Source: Endomychus coccineus (lineage: Eukaryota > Arthropoda > Insecta > Coleoptera > Endomychidae). Taken from it: 64,000 nt of DNA. Shown one piece after another: positions 1-11,910 of this stretch. The notes under the pieces were generated by a model. The model was not told the DNA's origin. It was given only the letters and a program-made list of their open reading frames with translations, and searched no databases. How positions within the stretch are numbered: the stretch's first letter is position 1; each line of letters starts with the position of its first letter. The stretch covers positions 105,630,010 to 105,694,009 of the forward strand of contig OY294067.1 of assembly GCA_958510875.1 (NCBI GenBank), read 5' to 3'. The translations under genes and the position numbers were made by a program.

Positions 1-453
1 ACACCGTTGACGAAACGCTTCACAAAATTGGTTTTAAAATAGTTGAAATGCATTAATACTCGTTTTACTTTGTAATTTGACATGAATTTCCATCAGGTAA
101 CAGGTCAATCAATTCAATTCAAATCATACTTAATTTAATTAGTTAAATAATAAAAAAGTTTATTCCTTAACATAATAGACATTTAATAATCAAACTAATC
201 TAATTTCATAATATAAGTGCGCAAACATGATACATTCATAAACAAGTTAATCATATTGTGAAGCTCGTATTGAATCACCGAATGACACAGCGGGGAATCG
301 TAAAAAAACTAGAGATCGTTGTTGGGGATTTAATTCGTGACATGACCACAAAAATTGCTCCAATTACACAGATGTATTTTAAAACAACAGTGTATCAGCA
401 TTTCCGGCCTTGACTCAGAGATGTAAATCTAAGAGTACATCATTCTATCTAAA
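1..453. other. AT-rich stretch, no gene seen
   Basis: No coding frame, RNA gene or repeat is recognised here. It is the left flank of the ITm transposon that begins at about 456. Confidence 0.6.
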
Positions 454-455
454 TA

Positions 456-1063
456 TACAGGATGTCCTCGAACTGCGTGGCAAAAATAAAGCCGAAGATT
501 CTTTGATTCGAAAAAAAGTTGATGAGCCTTTTTACTTTGTCCTCAAGTGTCTTGTTTACCCGGTAGAGGGCTTCAAAATTGCAAAAATAATTTTGTTTTT
601 TTGGTATAACTTGAGAACGTGATGAAGAACTTTTACAATATTCAGCAGGTGAGTTACTGTCAATAATGGCCATTTTTGAGAGTGGAGCACATAGCCTTAG
701 AGACCATAAAAATGGCTCAAACTTGAGGATGTAACGGGAAAAGTGTCCAGAACTTTTTTGTGGTCGATGTAATTCACTAGATATTTTTTATGTAGATAGC
801 TTATCTAATTTGAAAACTTTTCTTACTCTTAGAAAATTTTGATAAAATCAACGGATTAGCTTGAAAAAAATAATTTTCGAGTCTCTGCAATTTTGGCTTA
901 CTAATTTTACTTGATTAAAATACCTTAGTTGCCTTTGCTTTTCTAATGTCATTTTGGCATTTGGAGAATTTATTCTCAAAACTGTCAGTTTTTACTTTGC
1001 TTTCCGTAGAAATTTTATAAAATTATGGCTCAAAATTTTACTAACACTGAAATGGTTAATATC
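456..1063 (+). repeat. Left TIR of the ITm element
   Basis: About 608 bp that matches the reverse complement of 2,183-2,791 with scattered substitutions. Unusually, the repeat runs into coding sequence: at 1,025 it contains an ATG and roughly a dozen codons matching the start of the transposase in the right arm. The left end therefore carries a dead copy of the gene start. Confidence 0.85.
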
Positions 1064-1172
1064 TCGGTAAAACACGAATAATAAAAACAATGGAAATGGG
1101 GAAACGATATGTGATTATTTGGGAAAAACAAATGCTAAATTAAAAGAAACAACAAAACTTTTTGGGAAATCG

Positions 1173-2222
1173 CTAAGGCATCAATTGTTCGAAATGTTGC
1201 CCATTTTCCTGAATACACAAATTAATTCGTTTCAAGAAATTGGATTGAACTCTGGCTAGTACTTCAGGATCATTCTTCAATAAATCCACTTCATGATTAA
1301 TTCGTTGCAACAATTCCTCTCGTGTGTTCACTGGAGCTGCATAAACTTTCGACTTCAAAGCGCCCCATAGAAAGAAGTCGCAGGGCGTCGAATCAGGGGA
1401 GCGGGCCGGCCAGTTCACTGGTGCATCGTGTCCTCTACCTATCCAGCGATCTGGATATTCCGCATTCAAATGTCGCCTCACAGCTAATGTGAAATGAGGA
1501 GGTGTACCATCATGGATAAACCAGGCCACGACGAATGTGTGAGGGCAAGTCTTCCAACAGTTCAAGTAGCCTTTGTTCCAAAAAGTTCAAGTAGTTCTCC
1601 CCGTTCAATCGATCGGGTATAACGGTAGGGCCAATAATAAAGTTATCCACAATTCCAACCCAAACATTGATTTTAGTTTGATTCTGAAAATATGTAACTT
1701 CCGTTCCATGAGGATTTTCATCAGCATAGAAATGTTCATTATGGAGGTTAAAAAGACCACATCTCGTGAAAGTATCTTCGTCCGTGAACAGAATTCTTCT
1801 ACAAAAATTGGGGTTTGCGTTTTGTCTTTGGACAATAAGCCGACAGAAATCTAGCCGATGACCTGGATCCATGGGCAATAAGTCTTGAACTGTTTTAATA
1901 TGATAGGGATACAACAGTTCTTCTTTCAGTACATTATGAACTAATGATTTTGAGGCTCCAATACGAAGTCCCAAACGTAGTGTGCTTATCCCAGGTTCAG
2001 TTTCAACCGCTTCCAGTATCGCTTCTTCGAGCTCTACCGTCCATCTTGTCCGTCTGCGTCCAGTTTCTCTGCGATTTGCTTCAAATTTGCCAGTTTCGCG
2101 AAGGTTTGCCGATTTGGAATTCTGCGATGCGGATATCTTTCCCTTCTCCGGCCATTGCAACGACAAAGTCCATAAATCAATAACATATCAACCATTTCAG
2201 TGTTAGTGAAATTTTGAGCCAT
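1173..2222 (-). pseudogene. ITm transposase, two frameshifts
   Basis: This encodes a cut-and-paste transposase. The start is at 2,222, with N-terminal residues MAQNFTNTEMVDMLLIYG and PNRQTF, a helix-turn-helix region. A first frameshift near 2,050-2,150 leads into a frame with GRRRTRW, YPYHI and LFTDEDTF, which holds the first catalytic Asp. A second frameshift near 1,520-1,560 leads to WFIHDGTPPHF (second Asp) and RWIGRG, WPARSPDSTPCDFFLWG (third acidic residue). About 43 residues separate the second Asp from the Asp of CDFF, longer than the 34 of mariner, so this is a distinct ITm lineage. All three acidic residues survive. The intact family protein would be about 340 residues. It is inactive in this copy because of the shifts. 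Confidence 0.85.
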
Positions 2223-2791
2223 AATTTTATGAAATTTTTACGGAAAGCAAAGTAAAAACTGACAGTTTTGAGAATAAATTCTTCAAATACCAAAATGACA
2301 TTAGAAGAGCAAAGGCAACTAAGGTATTTTAATCAATTAAAATTAGTAAGCCAAAATTGCAGAGACTCGAAAATTATTTTTTTCAAGCTAATTCGTTCAT
2401 TTTATCAAAATTTTCTAAGAGTAAGAAAAGTTTTCAAATTAGATAAGCTATCTACATAAAAAATATCTAGTGAATTACATTGACCACAAAAAAGTTCTGG
2501 ACTCTTTTCCCGTTACATCCTCAAGTTTGAGCCATTTCTATGGACTCTAAGGCTCTGTGCTCCACTCTCAAAAATGGCCATTATTGACAGTAGCTCACCT
2601 GCTAAATATTGTAAAAGTTCTTCATCACGTTCTCAAGTTATACCAAAAAAACAAAATTATTTTTGCAATTTTGAAGCCCTCTACCGGGTAAACAAGACAC
2701 TTGAGGCAAAAGTAAAAAGGCTCATCAACTTTTTTTCGAATCAAAGATTCTTCGGCTTTATTTTTGCCACGCAGTTCGAGGACAACCTGTA
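2183..2791 (-). repeat. Right TIR of the ITm element, including the transposase start
   Basis: This is the inverted partner of 456-1,063. The transposase ATG (2,222 to 2,220, minus strand) and about 13 codons lie inside the repeat, so the 5' leader and promoter must also be in the TIR. Confidence 0.85.
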
Positions 2792-2793
2792 TA

Positions 2794-5128
2794 TATTGAA
2801 GGGTCGTTCTCACCTTGGTTTTCCATGTTGATAAAATACTACATAAGTCACTAAACTCTTATGAAAGCAATCAAATAAACAAAACATTAAACGTAAATAA
2901 CTAAATTGTCCTATGATAAATTATCTGTCAAAAGTTCGTAAAAGCTTGGTGATCTCTCCCAGTGCCAAACAAAGACTGACCTCTCGTCCATCCTGGCTTA
3001 CTCCTTTCGCTTATCCCGCAAAAATCGGTATTTCCCCGAAATCACGAGCTGCTTGGCACTCCACTGAGTCCACCCAAGTTCAACACAACTTGTTGCTTTA
3101 TGAGATCCCCGACATATATAATAAAATAATATGTTTGTTGTCCTCAAGAAATATTCGTGATTAATCTCTTCGGTTTTAGTACTAGGCGGAATTAAATCAT
3201 TACCACATAAGCTGACTTATCGTTTTAATATTAATCTTTTTTCAGAGCTACAAATAGAAACAAAACATGTTTCAATATTGTCACAAATCATAAATAAGAT
3301 CCTAATAATGTCGTAGTTTTCTACAAAAACATTTATACTTATTATATAGGTAACACAATGGACAACAAATTAAAGCCGTTCGGAACGATATTATTGAACT
3401 GAACATGACAGCATTCAACTAACCACACACATATGCATTCATATTGATAATTGATTTTTATATTCAGATATAGTATTTCAGATCCAACTTTGAATGTTTG
3501 TTCTTCTGTTTTCTTGTTAAACGCATATTTACAATCAAGCACTCTTCGAGGCGAGTCACTTTGCCTGTGTATTTATTTATGATGGAATGTATAAAACAAT
3601 GTAACTATAATCATTGAGAATGTGAGCAATTTGAGTCAAATAAAGAACAAGCCATGAACGTTATCTAAATGAGCGATTTCGTGGTTCTACTGCAATTAAA
3701 ATTATAGGTATATTAATGCAAGATCACGAATTACAGTGATGGAGTATTCATAGCGGAAATAATTAATTTGATATAACAAGTAATGGTACCTACTACATAT
3801 ATAGTTCTTAATATTTATCAAATCATCATGTTTTTTTCAAGAGTAGAAATTTTTTTCTGAAACCATAAACCGGAGATTACAGATAAAAACTAACATCGTA
3901 ATATTTAATAAACCCGAGAACAGAAGATGGGATTGTTATGTTTAAAAAAGTATTTTCCTCTTGATACCACTCAAACTTGATGGAAATATACAATAGATAT
4001 AGACCCGACAATCAACTATTATCATGATAATCTTACCCAACAATAAAACAATAATCTTATGGGGTTACCCTACAAATTTTAAATTGTTAAAAATGTTACA
4101 GAATTTGACATCAAAGAAGGAATATCTCTGGGATACCACCATGAGGACTGAGATTGTACGATTTAATAGACGTTTTAAAATAAACGAATAAATAGCTCGA
4201 TTGGATAAAATCAAAAGCTGAAGCGCCTCTTTTACGTGTAGTGCGGAGAACACGGACAAAAATATGTATATAATTTGTTTGGTTCCTTTATTTTACTATA
4301 TCACTTATATTGGAGTATTGCACGTAATTGATAATCAAATAAATTATATATTGAAGCTTTACAACAGATTTATGAAGGAATTGGTGAAATAGCTTCATTT
4401 TTGCTACAACATTCAATTAAATAAGAGCCATCATAACACAATATAACAATAATTCAACGCAAGAATAACAATTTAGTACCTAGCATTATATTCTCTATAC
4501 AGCTCTAGCGATATGCCCTGCAACCTCCTAGGTATGCCTGTATTATGTCTTTCATGCACTTTATACCGCCGCAATCTCGAAATTCACAACGTATTGATTC
4601 ACTGGCTTTATCGTGTATGAGCACAAAGTTATCATATTAAATAAAGCCGCCATATAAAACACGTTCCTCCAGGATATTTCTTATGTACCAGTCACCATTC
4701 ATCTTCAAATTCACCTCAATGAGCTTGCCCAACTAAAGCTAGCCCGTAACAAAATGTAGCGGCCACCAAAGCTAAGATTTTGTTCAAGATTACATTATGC
4801 GAAAGATTTCCCTGACCTTTTGTATACTCGACGACCTCATCAAGCCCCCATACAGGACTTTTCTCCATTGATGTTCACTAGAACTAGTATGTTCTCTTGT
4901 AAATTGTGAAGGTGCGTCTCCTTACTACTGTTTTGACAGATACATCGACTTGCCTTGTAATACATTTTTGAGTTGCGGTCTAATTGTATCGTTTTCCTAT
5001 ATGGGAAACAGTCAACTGATGGATATTTATTCTCCGTGTAATATCATCTTGCCTGTAGGCCTCATTGGCTAAAGAAACAATTTTAACAGAAACTAACTCA
5101 TTCAAATGTGGCATCTCAATAACCGAAA
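2794..5128. other. No gene recognised
   Basis: AT-rich sequence with only short open frames of no recognisable content. No RNA gene or clear repeat was found between the ITm element and the large palindrome. Confidence 0.5.
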
Positions 5129-5129
5129 T

Positions 5130-6358
5130 AGTAGAGTATGTGAAACCAAAAATAAGTGATATCGGTAAATTTTTTATGATTTAACGCGACCCCACGAAAA
5201 ATGTTTGTTTTGGTGTATAAAACAAAAGTCTAAAATTTCTACCTCCTAAATTGACCGCAACCCCTTTTTTGTCGCCATTTTGTGGTATTTTTTTTGGGCA
5301 TTCTTAGGGGAAGTTCGTAAAAAAAAACCTGCTATCTCCAGTTGTATTGGTAATTGAGGAACCAAACTGGAACCCTTTTATTGTCAATGTTTAAGGAACT
5401 CCCAGTTCAAATTTCAAGTTAATCCGACCTCCCCCTCCCTCGCAATAAATAATAATAAAACTGCCCTCCAAATTTCAAGTTGGAATATCGAATTGTTTCC
5501 AAAAAATTCGAGCTTCAGTTAATTTTTTAGCTAATTTTCAAATTAAGATATCTCATGTCCTTTGCAGCCGATTGATATCTGCTACAGAATGTAGGCATAT
5601 ATTTTTACGTGGTGATCATCGTTTTTATACTACATTAGCAATATGATTCTATTTTAGGTGATAAATGTACATATATTTTTTTTAACATAAAAGAATCATA
5701 AAATGTGCCTGTGAATGCAAATATGCATGTGTAAATACGTGTTAATGTGTTTGTATGTGTGTATGTAAGTGAGTGTACGTATATGTAAGTATGTGTGTAT
5801 GTAAGTGTGTGTGTATGTATGTATGTGCGCGCGCGTGCCTTATTACGCGTAAGTTAAAAAATCACAGAATGGTCTATATAATATACTTGAACACGCCCAA
5901 TATCCATCTTATGATAATAATAACAGAACACACATACCTACATGTAAATACACGTGTATAATAATTATAGAATACTATAATAAATATGAGGGGTACATAT
6001 CTGTCTCAGGTATACGACAGATTCATCGTATTGTAAAGATGAGAGACCCGTTTTTACTACATTGTATAATACATAGTTTATACCTATAATAATAAGTATG
6101 TGTAAAAAATTTGTATATAAATAACGGATGAGAACATAGTCTAAGAAGATCTTCTCATCTTATAGATGAGAACTACTTTGTAACGCTGATTCAAGTTTTT
6201 GGTACAACAGCTGTAAGTTTTTTTAAGAACACGTATGGTCTTAGTGATCTCATGTCGTGCTTCAGTCTTTGTTTGACTTTCTATCGTAAACGTTATATCA
6301 TTATCGATCACTATACTTAAAATATTCCAAGTATTAATAAGTAACGTTGCTCTTTTTA
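5130..6358 (+). repeat. Left arm of the 2.9 kb palindrome
   Basis: Inverted partner of 6,717-8,040. Landmarks shared with the other arm include AACTCCCAGTTCAAATTTCAAG near 5,397, the microsatellite at 5,745-5,845, and AACGGATGAGAACATAGTC near 6,122. Confidence 0.85.
5745..5845 (+). repeat. TATG/TGTA microsatellite ending in GCGCGCG
   Basis: Degenerate (TGTA/TGTG)n tract followed by GTGCGCGCGCGTGCC. Its mirror is at 7,240-7,325 in the other arm. The small Cys/Val-rich frames here are repeat artefacts. Confidence 0.85.
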
Positions 6359-6692
6359 AAAAACATTTTTTGAAAATCAATTTCAGAATCATCATTTGGA
6401 GGCACTTCACTTGCACATACACTTGTACTCGCTTGAGATATTGAACCATTGTTACCTTCAGCAAATTTCACTGATAAACGTGTTTTGCGTGATGATGAAG
6501 ATTCATTCGCAGTTTCCTTCTGAATTTTCTTACATGACAAATATCCCTTATAGCATCGTTGATGAAAATCCTTTCCCGTCAAGGATGCTGGCAATATTCG
6601 AAACTTATTATCACCCTTTACTTGTCGACTGATAGAGCGATTGGCTGCGGTTCATCAGGACACAATATGCAAATCTGTAAATCTGCTTCCAT
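6334..6692 (-). pseudogene. Small zinc-finger-like protein in the palindrome loop, one frameshift
   Basis: Reading the minus strand from an ATG at 6,692 gives MEADLQICILCPDEPQPIAL, then a stop at 6,618-6,620. A neighbouring frame continues with GDNKFRILPASLTGKDFHQR and CYKGYLSC, a Ser-rich stretch, and the end KKSNVTY. The CxxC followed about 40 residues later by HxxCYKxYxxC looks like a single treble-clef-like zinc site at an N-terminus. The family is not recognised. The last codons run into the left arm. It may be the DNA-binding N-terminus of a protein whose catalytic part has been deleted. Confidence 0.45.
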
Positions 6693-6716
6693 TATTGATA
6701 AATTTTTTTAAATTTC

Positions 6717-7696
6717 TTAAAAAGAGCAACGTTACTTAATAATACTTGGGATATTTTAAGTATAGTGATCGATAATAGAATGACGTTTACGATAGAAAGT
6801 CAAACAAAGACTGAAGCACGACACGAGATCACTAAGACCACACGTGTTCTTGAAAAAACTGACAGCTGTTGTACCAAAAACTTGAATCAGCCTTACAAAG
6901 TAGTTCTCATCAATAATATCTTCTTAGACTATGTTCTCATCCGTTATTTATATACAAATTTTTTACACATACTTATTATTATAGGTATGTGTAGGTATAA
7001 ACTATGTATTATACAATGTAGTAAAAACGGGTCTCTCATCTTTACAACACGATGAATCTGTCGTATACCTGAGACAGATATGTACCCCTCATATTTATTA
7101 TAGTATTCTATAATTATTATACACGTGCATTTACATGTAGGTACGTGTGTTCTGTTATTATTATCATAAGATGGATATTGGGCGTGTTCAAGTATATTAT
7201 ATAGACCATTCTGTGATTTCTTAACGTAGGTACGCGTAATAAGGCACGCGCGCGCACATACATACATACACACACACTTACATACACGTACACTCACTTA
7301 CATACACACATACAAACACATTAACACGTATTTATACATGCATATTTGCATTCACAGGCACATTTTATGATTCTTTTATGTTAAAAAAATCACCTAAAAT
7401 AGTATCATATTGCTAATGTAGTATAAAAACGATGATTACTACGTAAAAATATATGCAAATCCCTACAATTTGACGCCAAGCAGATGTCAATCGGCTGAAA
7501 AGGACATGAGATATCTTAATTTGAAAATTAGCTAAAAAGTTAACTCAAACTAGAATATTTGGAAACAATTTAATCTTTCAACTTGAAATTTGGAGGGCAG
7601 TTTTGAAGGCATACAATCTATTTTCAGTCCAAATTTCAGCTAAATTTGTTGAAAACTACCCGAGTTAACCGTCACGCAAGTTCCCATGCATTTATG

Positions 7697-7729
<33 letters not shown>

Positions 7730-8040
7730 GTATTTATTGCGAGGAAGGGGGAGGTCGGATTTACTTGAAATTTGAACTGGGAGTTCCTTAAACATTGACA
7801 ATAAAAGGGTTTCAGTTTGGTGTCTTAATTCCCAATACAACTGGAGATAGCAATTTTTTTTTGACGAACTTCCCCTAAAAATGTCCAAAATACCCCAAAA
7901 TGGCGACAAACAAGGGGTTGCGGTCAATTTAGGAGGTAGAAATTTTAGACTTCTGTTTTATACACCAAAACAAACATTTTCCGTGGGGTCACGTTAAATC
8001 ATAAAAATTTTTCGATCAAAATCTTTCACATACTCTACTA
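6717..8040 (-). repeat. Right arm of the 2.9 kb palindrome
   Basis: Inverted partner of 5,130-6,358, with an insertion of about 120 bp at 7,605-7,730 that includes a (TA)n tract at about 7,697-7,730. Confidence 0.85.
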
Positions 8041-8970
8041 AAACGACAGATTCGAGATATAAAAGCACTAGTAATGTCATTCTGACAACATCGCATAAGG
8101 AGCACTCATTTTTTTAGTCGTCAAGGCACACTATACTATGTATATAACTTTTCAAGACACTATGCTATCTCTAGAATTTTTTAACTTGATCTCTTATTCA
8201 GTTATAAAGTTAATACTAGACAATATTTTTCAGTAAAAATTGAACTGTACATAAAACGCTCCAATGTAACAGACAATATAAATCACAAACGTGTAACAAA
8301 TATGCGATATTTTTGTCCATGAGTGTGTAACAACTTAGCCCAGTTATAATTTACATTCCGACCGACAGAACCAACAATAATATTAACTAGGAACTATGAT
8401 GTGTATGATAACAAAATGTTATTTCCGAGAATAAATTATCATTGTAATACAGAGAATATACACCACACCATACAACCGAACATACAGCCAGCTCTTAATA
8501 AACTAGTATTAATAAGTCTATTCAGAGTTAAGATTACGTGGTTAACCGCAACTGATAGTTATGAGGAAGTAATCGAAATGTTATAGTAAAGACGAAAATA
8601 GGTAATCTTTTCGTGCATCATTTGCATCTCTTTCAATTCGTAATTCTAATGTTCCATCATGAACTAAATTATTGTGATGAGTTAAAATTAGTCTCCTTGA
8701 TATATTTTGGAATTGCGAGAGCATTTCTTGTGTAATCATTTCTATAGATAATACGTATTTTGTGTTTTATATATATTTGGAAATATTCAGGAGAAATGAA
8801 GATTAATAAAACTCCATTTCCTCGATTAAGATACTTCGAGCATTTTCTTCGGTTTGGGCTCTAAAGTAAAATTATAATTTGTAAAATCACACAATTTACA
8901 ATGTAAATTTTGAAAGAGACATTTCTCAATGCTTTATCCGTCCAATCTATAGATTCTAGTATGTATATTG
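8041..8970. other. No gene recognised
   Basis: AT-rich flank of the palindrome with no coding similarity, RNA gene or repeat seen. Confidence 0.5.
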
Positions 8971-8972
8971 AG

Positions 8973-9490
8973 GAGAAGCGACATCGCAGCAGTCGCCCCA
9001 GAAAACCTAAAAGGCGGTTAACAGAAGCTAATCCTCCCCACCGGTCGGTGAGTAGCTTCAGGTTCCCAAATCGTGTGCCCTAAGTGGTCTTATTGAACCC
9101 AGAATGACAGCCTTCTGCATCCGGTCTATCAAGATCTGCACCGAGTTCTTACAGGCCGGAATAATCTTCAAGTTCGAACGCAGCGAAGACCGAATTCCGC
9201 CAAAAACACCGATGATCAGAACAACTAATACAACCTTGTGGCCTGGGTATAGCGTGCGGAGCTCGAACAGGAGATCTTGATACTTTGACCATTTTTCCTC
9301 CTCTTTCAAGACTATGTTCTTCTATGCCGGAGCAGAGAATTCGAGGACATACATTACTTTGTTTATCGAGGAGGACAACGTCAGGTCTATTTGCTTGTAT
9401 AGACCTGACGGTCGGAAACAGATAATTTCAGTAGATCTGACATTTCTCGTTTCCGGCAACGGACTCAATATCTCCAGGCATGTAAGGGAC
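8973..9490 (-). pseudogene. R2-like LINE, C-terminal endonuclease-region relic
   Basis: Minus-strand frames contain ANRPDVVLLDK, then after a shift YVLEFSAPA, a stop, and KNIVLKEEEKW, KYQDLLFELR, HKVVLVV, IIGVFGGI, ending LLG-type residues AVILGSIRPLRAHDLGT. This order (PD..D, hydrophobic strand with E, EK.KYQDL..E, G.LG.I, a final helix 'ILGS') is that of the restriction-like endonuclease C-terminus of R2/R4-type LINEs. The shared non-coding tail extends to about 8,973. One frameshift and one nonsense codon make it dead. A second copy with the same 3' end lies at 20,925-21,250 on the other strand. Confidence 0.6.
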
Positions 9491-10955
9491 CACCGCTTAA
9501 TTTGTTAGTATTAAGATATCATGGAACGAGCTAGACTCATTATATCACTTTACAAGAGACAATTAGGACGCTGTCAACTGTTTATAATGTTTTACCTGGC
9601 CATGTGAGATGCGCGCACTTTGACTGTTCACGGTTATGTTATCGTACAATAATTTTACTCATGCTTACTACAAACGCTTCAAGTGAAATGAAAAAAACCG
9701 GTAATATACCGATCCCGATACAGAAGTTAGAACTGAGCATAACAGTCTATCCCAATTTTTGACTGCTTTCCACGATTCCGCCGTTATGTTCATACACACT
9801 GTTATGGTGTGAACAGTGCCTCAGGGGGGACTTTCCTCGCAGTCAGTTCATCGTGTTCTGTATTCTGAATAATGAAGTGTGGACATGTTCTTAAAAAATA
9901 ATTCCTTTGGCTCCCCTGCCCATGCGGAGAAGCTGCCACTGGTTCCACCCAGACATGTCCGTGCGAGGAGCGGGGAGGAGCGATCAACTACCACCCCCCA
10001 AAATGTTAGAAAAGTGGGATGAAAACATAGACATTTACATTTATAGATGAATATTCGGTAACGCTTTCATTTAAACCCCCTGAAAAAAATTCTGCGTACA
10101 CCCCGCTGCGGAGCAAAACAATTGTCTCCTTTTTTATTCTGTTATTGATGAACCAAATTCCAATATAGAATGAGAAAAACTAGAGTTCAATTTTATATCT
10201 GATTTGTCTCACTTTTTCTCAGTTCAACATGGAGTTATTTTTAACATCAATTTCTTGTTGTAATAGATCTACGTTGGGACAAAGCGTGGAATGTTCCTTT
10301 GATCAAGTATTCATTTTTATTCGGCTTCAGTGAGTCGTTGTGTTTATACAAACAAAGCCTGGAACATTGGGTGTTGAGCCAATTCTCATTTGGCAAGAAG
10401 AATTAGTTGCACTTGCCCTTCGCATTCCTTTTTATAGGTAGAAAGTGGATTGGATGCACTACGAGCTACTTTACGATTGTCATTAATGTACATTTCCATA
10501 ATAATTAAGAATTTAATCGATTCAAAGTCGGAATTTCGGTTATATCAAATAGGATTATATAAATTATTACAATAATAGGTAAATTAGTTCACTTTCTGTT
10601 TCTCATTATTTACATTGATATACTATAATTGAGTAGAATGATATTTAATTTGATATTTACCACAAATAATACTTTCTAGAGTTGGAGAAAATAAAACTCG
10701 AATTCACACCGGAACATTTAATAACAATTAATTTCACCACACTGTGGCATTATCAAAACGTAGGGATTATCAACTAAGGCTTTGTTTAAATGGTTAACGT
10801 GAAACACTTTTCATAGCATCATTTTGGAATAACATCTTAAAACATTTTGGAGACGCATCAAAAATATTGCTAAAACTGGGCCTGGGTAAATTATAAGGGA
10901 GCAATAATTGAAAGTTCTTACGGATACGGTTTTCTGATTCAGAGGTCAATTTTAT
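9491..10955. other. No gene recognised
   Basis: No recognisable coding sequence or repeat. Short open frames here show no family motifs. Confidence 0.5.
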
Positions 10956-11405
10956 TTGGACGAGGAGGAGGCAAAACAAGTTTTCAGTTTGGAAAATTTG
11001 TACAAGTATTCTCAAGAAAAATTGAAGCGGAAGATGAAATTCCCTGACGGTCAAGAGTCTGTAATACCTAAAGATAAACAAACTCACACAGTATATAAAT
11101 TAAATTGTTTAGATTGTGATGGAACTTATACTGGAATCTCTAAGCAATATTTACAAAAAAGAATGTATGGCCATAAGTATAGCACAAGAAACAAAAACTT
11201 AGAAAATTCCACCTCCCTTGCTAAAAATTGCTTTGGTTATAACCATCAATTCGATTACAAAAATGTTAATATTTTAACTAAGGAAACCAATTATTATAAA
11301 AGATCTATTCTGGAGATGATTCACATAAAACGTGACTCCAAATCTGTAAATCATAGGACTGACGTTCAGTCTCTAAGTCATATTTATACTAATTTAATTA
11401 ATTAA
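10956..11405 (+). pseudogene. Penelope-like element, GIY-YIG endonuclease fragment
   Basis: An uninterrupted 149-residue frame that starts at a TTG, not an ATG; an in-frame TGA lies at 10,935. It is therefore the 5'-truncated C-terminus of a longer protein. It shows the PLE-type GIY-YIG nuclease: VYKLNC with CLDC (residues 46-54), YTG (58-60), Arg near 69, His 73, and the helix with EMIHIKR (Glu near 121) followed by Asn in SVNHR. PLEs are retroelements that encode RT plus this nuclease; the RT is missing here. The non-coding tail continues to about 11,910. A second copy is at 30,119-30,845. Confidence 0.85.
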
Positions 11406-11910
11406 TATTCTTGCATATTCCTAGTGCGTCCTTATAATGTTAAAAGTATATTTTTAGGTAGAATGGTCAAAAGTATATCTCAGAAGCCAGACCTTCTTTT
11501 ATTACCTAATAAATCGAGACATCTGGTTCGAAAATAAATACTTGAACTTGTCTCGCTTGTTAGTCGTTCATAGACTATGATGAAATGTGTTCGTATTTTT
11601 TGAGATTTCTACTAAATAGTGGATTCTTGATATACCTATCATACTTATAACATTGTTGTGTTACAATTTCGATTTTGTGTTTCTGTTCGTTTCGGCGACG
11701 TTCGCATTTTAAACGAAATTGCTGCGATAAGGACGCTTTGTGTTGATACAATTAGTTCTAAGTAATCAGGTTATTGAAATAATAAGCCTTCTGATGATGG
11801 TCGTGAGACCGAAACGTACGTAAAGACTAAAATATAAAACATAAGTGTTAATGTGACCTATTTCCCGAGAATTTATATATAATGCATACCTGGGTCAATA
11901 ATCTTTATTA
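11406..11910 (+). mobile_element. PLE 3' non-coding tail
   Basis: Shared with 30,320-30,845, with both arms of 18,179-18,585, and in its last ~45 bp with 52,620-52,661. It contains the hammerhead-like motif at 11,786-11,827 and ends in CCCGAGAATTT...CATACCTGGGTCAATAATC. Confidence 0.75.
11786..11827 (+). ncRNA. Hammerhead-ribozyme-like motif (PLE copy A)
   Basis: CTGATGA (11,791-11,797), one extra T, stem II GGTC/GACC closed by a GTGA (GNRA) loop, then GAAA, a minimal stem III CG-TA-CG, and the triplet GTA ending at 11,822. Stem I would pair 11,786-11,790 with 11,823-11,827 but has one mismatch in this copy. PLEs are known to carry type I hammerheads with very short stem III. The extra T between CTGATGA and stem II departs from the canonical core. 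Confidence 0.5.

Larger units (their letters stand above)
456..2791 (-). mobile_element. ITm (IS630/Tc1/mariner superfamily) DNA transposon with ~600 bp TIRs
   Basis: The two ends are long inverted repeats that begin TACAGG (left, 456) and end CCTGTA (right, 2791). Both are bordered by TA, as expected for the TA target duplication of this superfamily; because the tip reads TATACAGG, the boundary could be 2 bp further in. The inside holds one transposase gene on the minus strand with two frame breaks, so the copy is not autonomous. A second, shorter relative with a similar TACAGG tip lies at 14,769-16,152. Confidence 0.85.
5130..8040. mobile_element. 2.9 kb palindromic element with ~1.2-1.3 kb arms
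   Basis: 5,130-6,358 reads as the near-identical inverse of 6,717-8,040, and the two flank a loop of about 360 bp. The outer tips read TAGTAGAGTATGTGAAA on both sides. No convincing target duplication was found. Each arm contains a GT/AC-rich microsatellite with an (AC/GT)-GCGCGC core. The right arm has about 120 bp extra (around 7,605-7,730) that includes a TA microsatellite. The loop encodes a short minus-strand protein. The structure fits a DNA transposon with very long TIRs or a foldback element; no transposase is visible. Confidence 0.75.

Noticed and set aside
449..673. Open frames on both strands within the left TIR (also 2,574-2,831 and 2,625-2,813)
   Set aside because: They lie in transposon terminal repeats upstream of the transposase and are mirror copies of each other. 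No domain.
1573..2206. Plus-strand frames opposite the transposase
   Set aside because: Shadows of the minus-strand transposase.
5773..5961. Cys/Val-rich open frame (and its mirror at 6,944-7,297)
   Set aside because: Produced by the TGTG/TATG microsatellite, not a gene.
6141..6464. 107-codon minus-strand frame in the palindrome
   Set aside because: Mostly arm sequence in a different frame from the zinc-finger-like protein; no family motifs.
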